Of a DNA stretch of 9,573 nucleotides, positions 7,444 through 9,573 are shown piece by piece; position 1 is the first letter of the stretch, and every line of letters starts with the position of its first letter. Origin of the DNA: JAQBXX01 sp963925015. GTDB lineage: Bacteria; Pseudomonadota; Gammaproteobacteria; SURF-13. The position numbers were made by a program, and so were the translations under genes. The stretch spans positions 1 through 9,573 of the forward strand of contig CAWUTX010000069.1 of NCBI GenBank assembly GCA_963925015.1. Direction: 5' to 3'. The notes under the pieces are model-generated. The model saw only the letters and a program-made list of their open reading frames with translations, ran no database searches and had not been told where the DNA came from.

Positions 7444-7476
7444 CTGTGCGAAGCCGCACAGTGCGTTGTTATTATT
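7444..7476 (+). terminator. Attenuator terminator upstream of leuA
   Basis: CTGTGCG (7444-7450) and CGCACAG (7455-7461) form a perfect 7-bp GC-rich stem with an AAGC loop, followed by the T-rich TTGTTATTATT (7466-7476). It lies 62 nt after the leucine-rich leader stop and 37 nt before the leuA ATG. This position makes it the regulated terminator of the leader rather than the end of the pssA transcript. Confidence 0.75.
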
Positions 7477-7513
7477 GGTGCGTCGTGTAGCATAGCGGCA
7501 GCGGAGAATACAG

Positions 7514-9061
7514 ATGAGTGACAAATTAATCATATTTGATACCACCATGCGCGACGGCGAGCAGAGCCCCGGCGCATCGATGACGCGCGAGGAAAAAATA
7601 CGCATCGCGAAGAGCTTGGAGCGCATGCGCGTCGATGTGATCGAGGCCGGCTTTCCCATCGCGAGCGTAGGCGATTTCGAATCGGTGCAGGCGGTGGCCA
7701 ATGTCATCAAGGACAGCACCGTGTGTGCGCTCGCGCGCGCGCTGGACAAAGACATCGACCGCGCCGCCGAGGCATTGAAGGGCGCGCAGTCACGGCGCAT
7801 CCACACCTTCATCGCTACTTCTCCGATCCACATGGAGAAAAAGCTCAAGATGACGCCGGAGCAGGTGCTGGAGCAGGCGGTGAAGGCGGTAAAGCGTGCG
7901 CGGCAATACACCGACGACGTGGAGTTTTCGCCCGAAGACGCGGGCCGCTCCGAGACCGATTTCCTGTGCCGCGTGCTGGAGGCGGTGATTGCCGCCGGTG
8001 CGCGCACGGTGAACATTCCCGACACCGTGGGTTACAACCTGCCGCACCAGTTCGGCGCGTTGATCAAGACCTTGCGCGAACGCGTGCCCAATTCCGATCA
8101 GGCGGTGTTTTCCGTGCATTGCCACAATGATTTGGGCCTTGCGGTGGCAAACTCGCTCTCCGCAGTGTTAAACGGTGCGCGTCAGGTGGAGTGCACCATC
8201 AACGGCCTCGGCGAGCGCGCCGGCAACGCGGCGCTGGAGGAGATCGTGATGGCGGTGCGCACGCGGCGTGACATCTTCACCTGCGATACGCGCATCGATG
8301 CCACCCAGATTGTAGCGGCGAGCCGCCTGGTCTCCGGCATCACCGGTTTCGCCGTGCAGCCGAACAAGGCCATCGTCGGCGCCAACGCGTTCGCCCATGA
8401 ATCCGGCATTCATCAGGACGGCGTACTCAAGCACCGCACGACCTACGAAATCATGCGGGCCGAAGACGTGGGCTGGGTGACGAATCGCATGGTGCTGGGC
8501 AAACACTCCGGGCGCAACGCGTTCCGCGCGCGCTTGCAGGAGTTGGGCGCCAGCTTTGATTCGGAAGAAGCGTTGAACGAAACCTTCGTTCGCTTCAAAG
8601 AGCTCGCCGACAAGAAGCACGACATCTATGACGAAGACTTGCAGGCCCTGATCAGCGAGACCAACCTTGCGGCGGAGAACGAGCGCATCAAACTGGTCGC
8701 GCTCAAGGTGTGCTCCGAGACCGGCGAGACGCCGAACGCCGCCATCACGCTTTCGGTGGACGGCGTCGAGCACCGCGCCACGGCGCCGGGCGGCGGGCCG
8801 GTAGACGCCGCCTTCAAGGCCATCGAGGCCATCGTGCAAAGCGGCACCACGCTACAGCTTTACTCGGTGAATAACATCACCAGCGGCACCGATTCGCAGG
8901 GTGAGGTAACGGTGCGCGTGGAGAAGGGCGGGCGCATCGTCAACGGCCAGGGCGCGGACACCGACATCGTGATCGCCTCCGCCAAGGCCTACCTCAACGC
9001 GATGAACAAAATCCTGCAAACTTCGGAGCGCGCGCACCCGCAGGCCGGGCAGCCGATCTGA
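7514..9061 (+). CDS. leuA: 2-isopropylmalate synthase
   Basis: It condenses acetyl-CoA with 2-ketoisovalerate to 2-isopropylmalate, the committed step of leucine synthesis. The 515 residues compare with 523 in E. coli. The N-terminal DRE-TIM barrel carries FDTTMRDGEQSPGASM with Arg13-Asp14, and metal ligands His202 and His204 in HCHNDLGLAVANSL. A linker region (GKHSGRNAFRARL) leads to the C-terminal regulatory domain (about 365-505), including APGGGPVDAAFKAI and TDIVIASAKAYLNAMNK, where leucine binds for feedback inhibition. GGAG lies 7 nt before the ATG. Expression is probably controlled by the leader attenuator directly upstream. leuB, leuC and leuD are not adjacent; what follows is a stem-loop and unrelated DNA. 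Confidence 0.97.
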   Translation: MSDKLIIFDTTMRDGEQSPGASMTREEKIRIAKSLERMRVDVIEAGFPIASVGDFESVQAVANVIKDSTVCALARALDKDIDRAAEALKGAQSRRIHTFIATSPIHMEKKLKMTPEQVLEQAVKAVKRARQYTDDVEFSPEDAGRSETDFLCRVLEAVIAAGARTVNIPDTVGYNLPHQFGALIKTLRERVPNSDQAVFSVHCHNDLGLAVANSLSAVLNGARQVECTINGLGERAGNAALEEIVMAVRTRRDIFTCDTRIDATQIVAASRLVSGITGFAVQPNKAIVGANAFAHESGIHQDGVLKHRTTYEIMRAEDVGWVTNRMVLGKHSGRNAFRARLQELGASFDSEEALNETFVRFKELADKKHDIYDEDLQALISETNLAAENERIKLVALKVCSETGETPNAAITLSVDGVEHRATAPGGGPVDAAFKAIEAIVQSGTTLQLYSVNNITSGTDSQGEVTVRVEKGGRIVNGQGADTDIVIASAKAYLNAMNKILQTSERAHPQAGQPI

Positions 9062-9082
9062 TGCGTGAAATGTCTGAGTGAA

Positions 9083-9110
9083 CAGGGTGGGCAACGTGTT
9101 ACCCACCCTG
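9083..9110 (+). terminator. Stem-loop after leuA, possible terminator
   Basis: CAGGGTGGG (9083-9091) pairs perfectly with CCCACCCTG (9102-9110) around a 10-nt loop, 21 nt after the leuA stop. No T-run follows. It could act as a transcript-end hairpin or as a member of the GGTGGG...CCCACC family of intergenic palindromes common in proteobacteria. Confidence 0.5.
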
Positions 9111-9125
9111 CATGGCTAATGTCTA

Positions 9126-9154
9126 GTCAAGTATAAGTCAAGTTATCTGTCAAG
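9126..9154. repeat. Three GTCAAG direct repeats about one helical turn apart
   Basis: GTCAAG occurs at 9126, 9137 and 9149, at 11- and 12-bp spacing, the first two extended to GTCAAGT. On the minus strand these read CTTGAC, resembling -35 boxes, but no good -10 box at normal spacing was found. The block lies in the 246-bp stretch between leuA and the restriction-gene remnant, in which I see no gene. Confidence 0.45.
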
Positions 9155-9241
9155 CAATCTCAAAGCGGCCCGCTGAAGGCCTGGCTTGAAGCGAGTGTGA
9201 GCGGAACAACGATGAGCAGTTTGAATCACAGCAGCTTGTGG

Positions 9242-9266
9242 GGTGCAAAGCGGAGCTCATTGCACC
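9242..9266. repeat. Short perfect inverted repeat near the attC-like half site
   Basis: GGTGCAA (9242-9248) pairs with TTGCACC (9260-9266) across 11 nt. It lies 32 nt from the GTTAGAC motif. It may be part of a degraded folded recombination site or an unrelated hairpin. Confidence 0.35.
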
Positions 9267-9297
9267 GGATGGTTTCCGAATACACTGGAGCGCCTTA

Positions 9298-9304
9298 GTT
9301 AGAC
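9298..9304 (-). other. attC-like integron half site (R'' core, RYYYAAC)
   Basis: On the minus strand AACGTCTAACTAAGGCGC begins 1 nt after the stop codon of the restriction-gene remnant. GTCTAAC fits the RYYYAAC core of integron attC sites, and ORF stop followed at once by this core is the usual layout of a gene cassette. I could not find the matching GTTRRRY end within the next 180 nt, so this is at best a half or decayed site, and chance is possible. Confidence 0.3.
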
Positions 9305-9307
9305 GTT

Positions 9308-9573
9308 TTAACCCTCAATAAAGTAATCGCTGTCAATTTTCTTCGTTTCATACGACGTGACAGGCCTAACCCCAACATTGTGATCGATCATGAGTTGGGA
9401 TAACTGCTCACCGTCTATAAGCACGATCTTAGAATCTATTACGGTTTTCAGAAGTTCAGCGGATAAATCTTCGCGAAGTTTCTGGTATGCCGTTTCCAGA
9501 AGCTCGCCTGGTGTTTGGAGGGTTTCGGCCTCGGTCGATGCTGTGGTTTCTGCCGGTTTTCGGTGTTTCCCCC
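9308..9573 (-). pseudogene. Mrr-type restriction endonuclease remnant, catalytic domain missing (5' end outside window)
   Basis: The minus-strand frame is open from the right edge to a TAA at 9308-9310, giving 87 visible residues. TPGELLETAYQKLREDLSAE (20-39) matches the helix that precedes the Mrr catalytic domain, such as SPDDRLDQALKELRDAVADE in E. coli Mrr. IVLIDGEQLSQLMIDHNVGV followed by KKIDSDYF (49-84) matches the segment after it, such as MVLVDGERLVHLMIENEVGV and DMDYF in E. coli. In normal Mrr these are separated by roughly 110 residues carrying the nuclease core (GDGGIDG and QAK). Here they are joined directly near residues 44-45 (about 9437-9442), with no frame loss. The product would lack nuclease activity. 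The alternative is a natural small Mrr-like protein. Codon use is more A+T-rich than in the neighbouring genes, suggesting transfer. Confidence 0.7.

Noticed and set aside
7293..7490. Plus-strand open frame of 65 codons overlapping the leu leader in another frame
   Set aside because: It reads Cys/Ser-rich through the leucine codons and runs across the terminator hairpin. The overlapping leucine-rich frame explains the region better.
7426..8025. Minus-strand open frame across the leuA start region
   Set aside because: It is Ser/Arg-rich shadow translation overlapping the leuA barrel, the attenuator and the leuA ribosome site, without coding signs.
9112..9307. Search for a gene, CRISPR array or complete attC between leuA and the right-edge remnant
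   Set aside because: There are no sustained frames with start sites, no regularly spaced repeats of CRISPR length, and no matching second attC end.

Overview
The window is a stretch of proteobacterial chromosome, probably gamma- or betaproteobacterial. I infer this from the E. coli-like icd, ilvB/ilvH, class I ilvC and leuA proteins, the bacterial-type tRNAs with encoded CCA, and the linkage ilvB-ilvH-ilvC-pssA-leuA. The species cannot be named from the sequence. Most of the window is ordinary core metabolism. The two most interesting parts are a short leucine-rich leader peptide with an attenuator in front of leuA, and a restriction-gene remnant at the right edge.

Left part (1-1507, minus strand): a tRNA-Ala(GGC) to tRNA-Glu(TTC) pair runs off the left edge and is driven by a near-consensus promoter with a GC-rich discriminator. 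Upstream of it lies icd, encoding NADP-type isocitrate dehydrogenase. The region from 1508 to 1775 holds a 14-bp perfect inverted repeat against the icd -10 box, a GC-rich hairpin, and a small hairpin before the tal ribosome binding site.

Middle (1776-2891): a short-form transaldolase (plus strand) faces a MIF/phenylpyruvate-tautomerase-like gene (minus strand). A REP-like imperfect palindrome lies between their 3' ends.

Branched-chain block (3025-9061, plus strand): ilvB and ilvH overlap by 4 nt and encode the two acetolactate synthase subunits. A repeat-bearing 128-bp gap separates them from ilvC, and pssA starts at or next to the ilvC stop. A fresh sigma70 promoter, a 36-codon leader peptide with six leucine codons in its last nine codons, and an intrinsic terminator come before leuA. 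IlvBH and IlvC carry out the first two steps of valine, isoleucine and leucine synthesis, and LeuA commits 2-ketoisovalerate to leucine. PssA makes phosphatidylserine and rides in the same cluster.

Right edge (9062-9573): a stem-loop after leuA, three GTCAAG repeats about one helical turn apart, then an attC-like half site. The half site lies 3 nt beyond the stop of a minus-strand gene that enters from the right. That gene resembles the C-terminal part of Mrr-type restriction endonucleases, but the flanks of the catalytic domain are joined directly, so the nuclease core appears deleted in frame. This end is visibly more A+T-rich than the rest and looks like accessory DNA.
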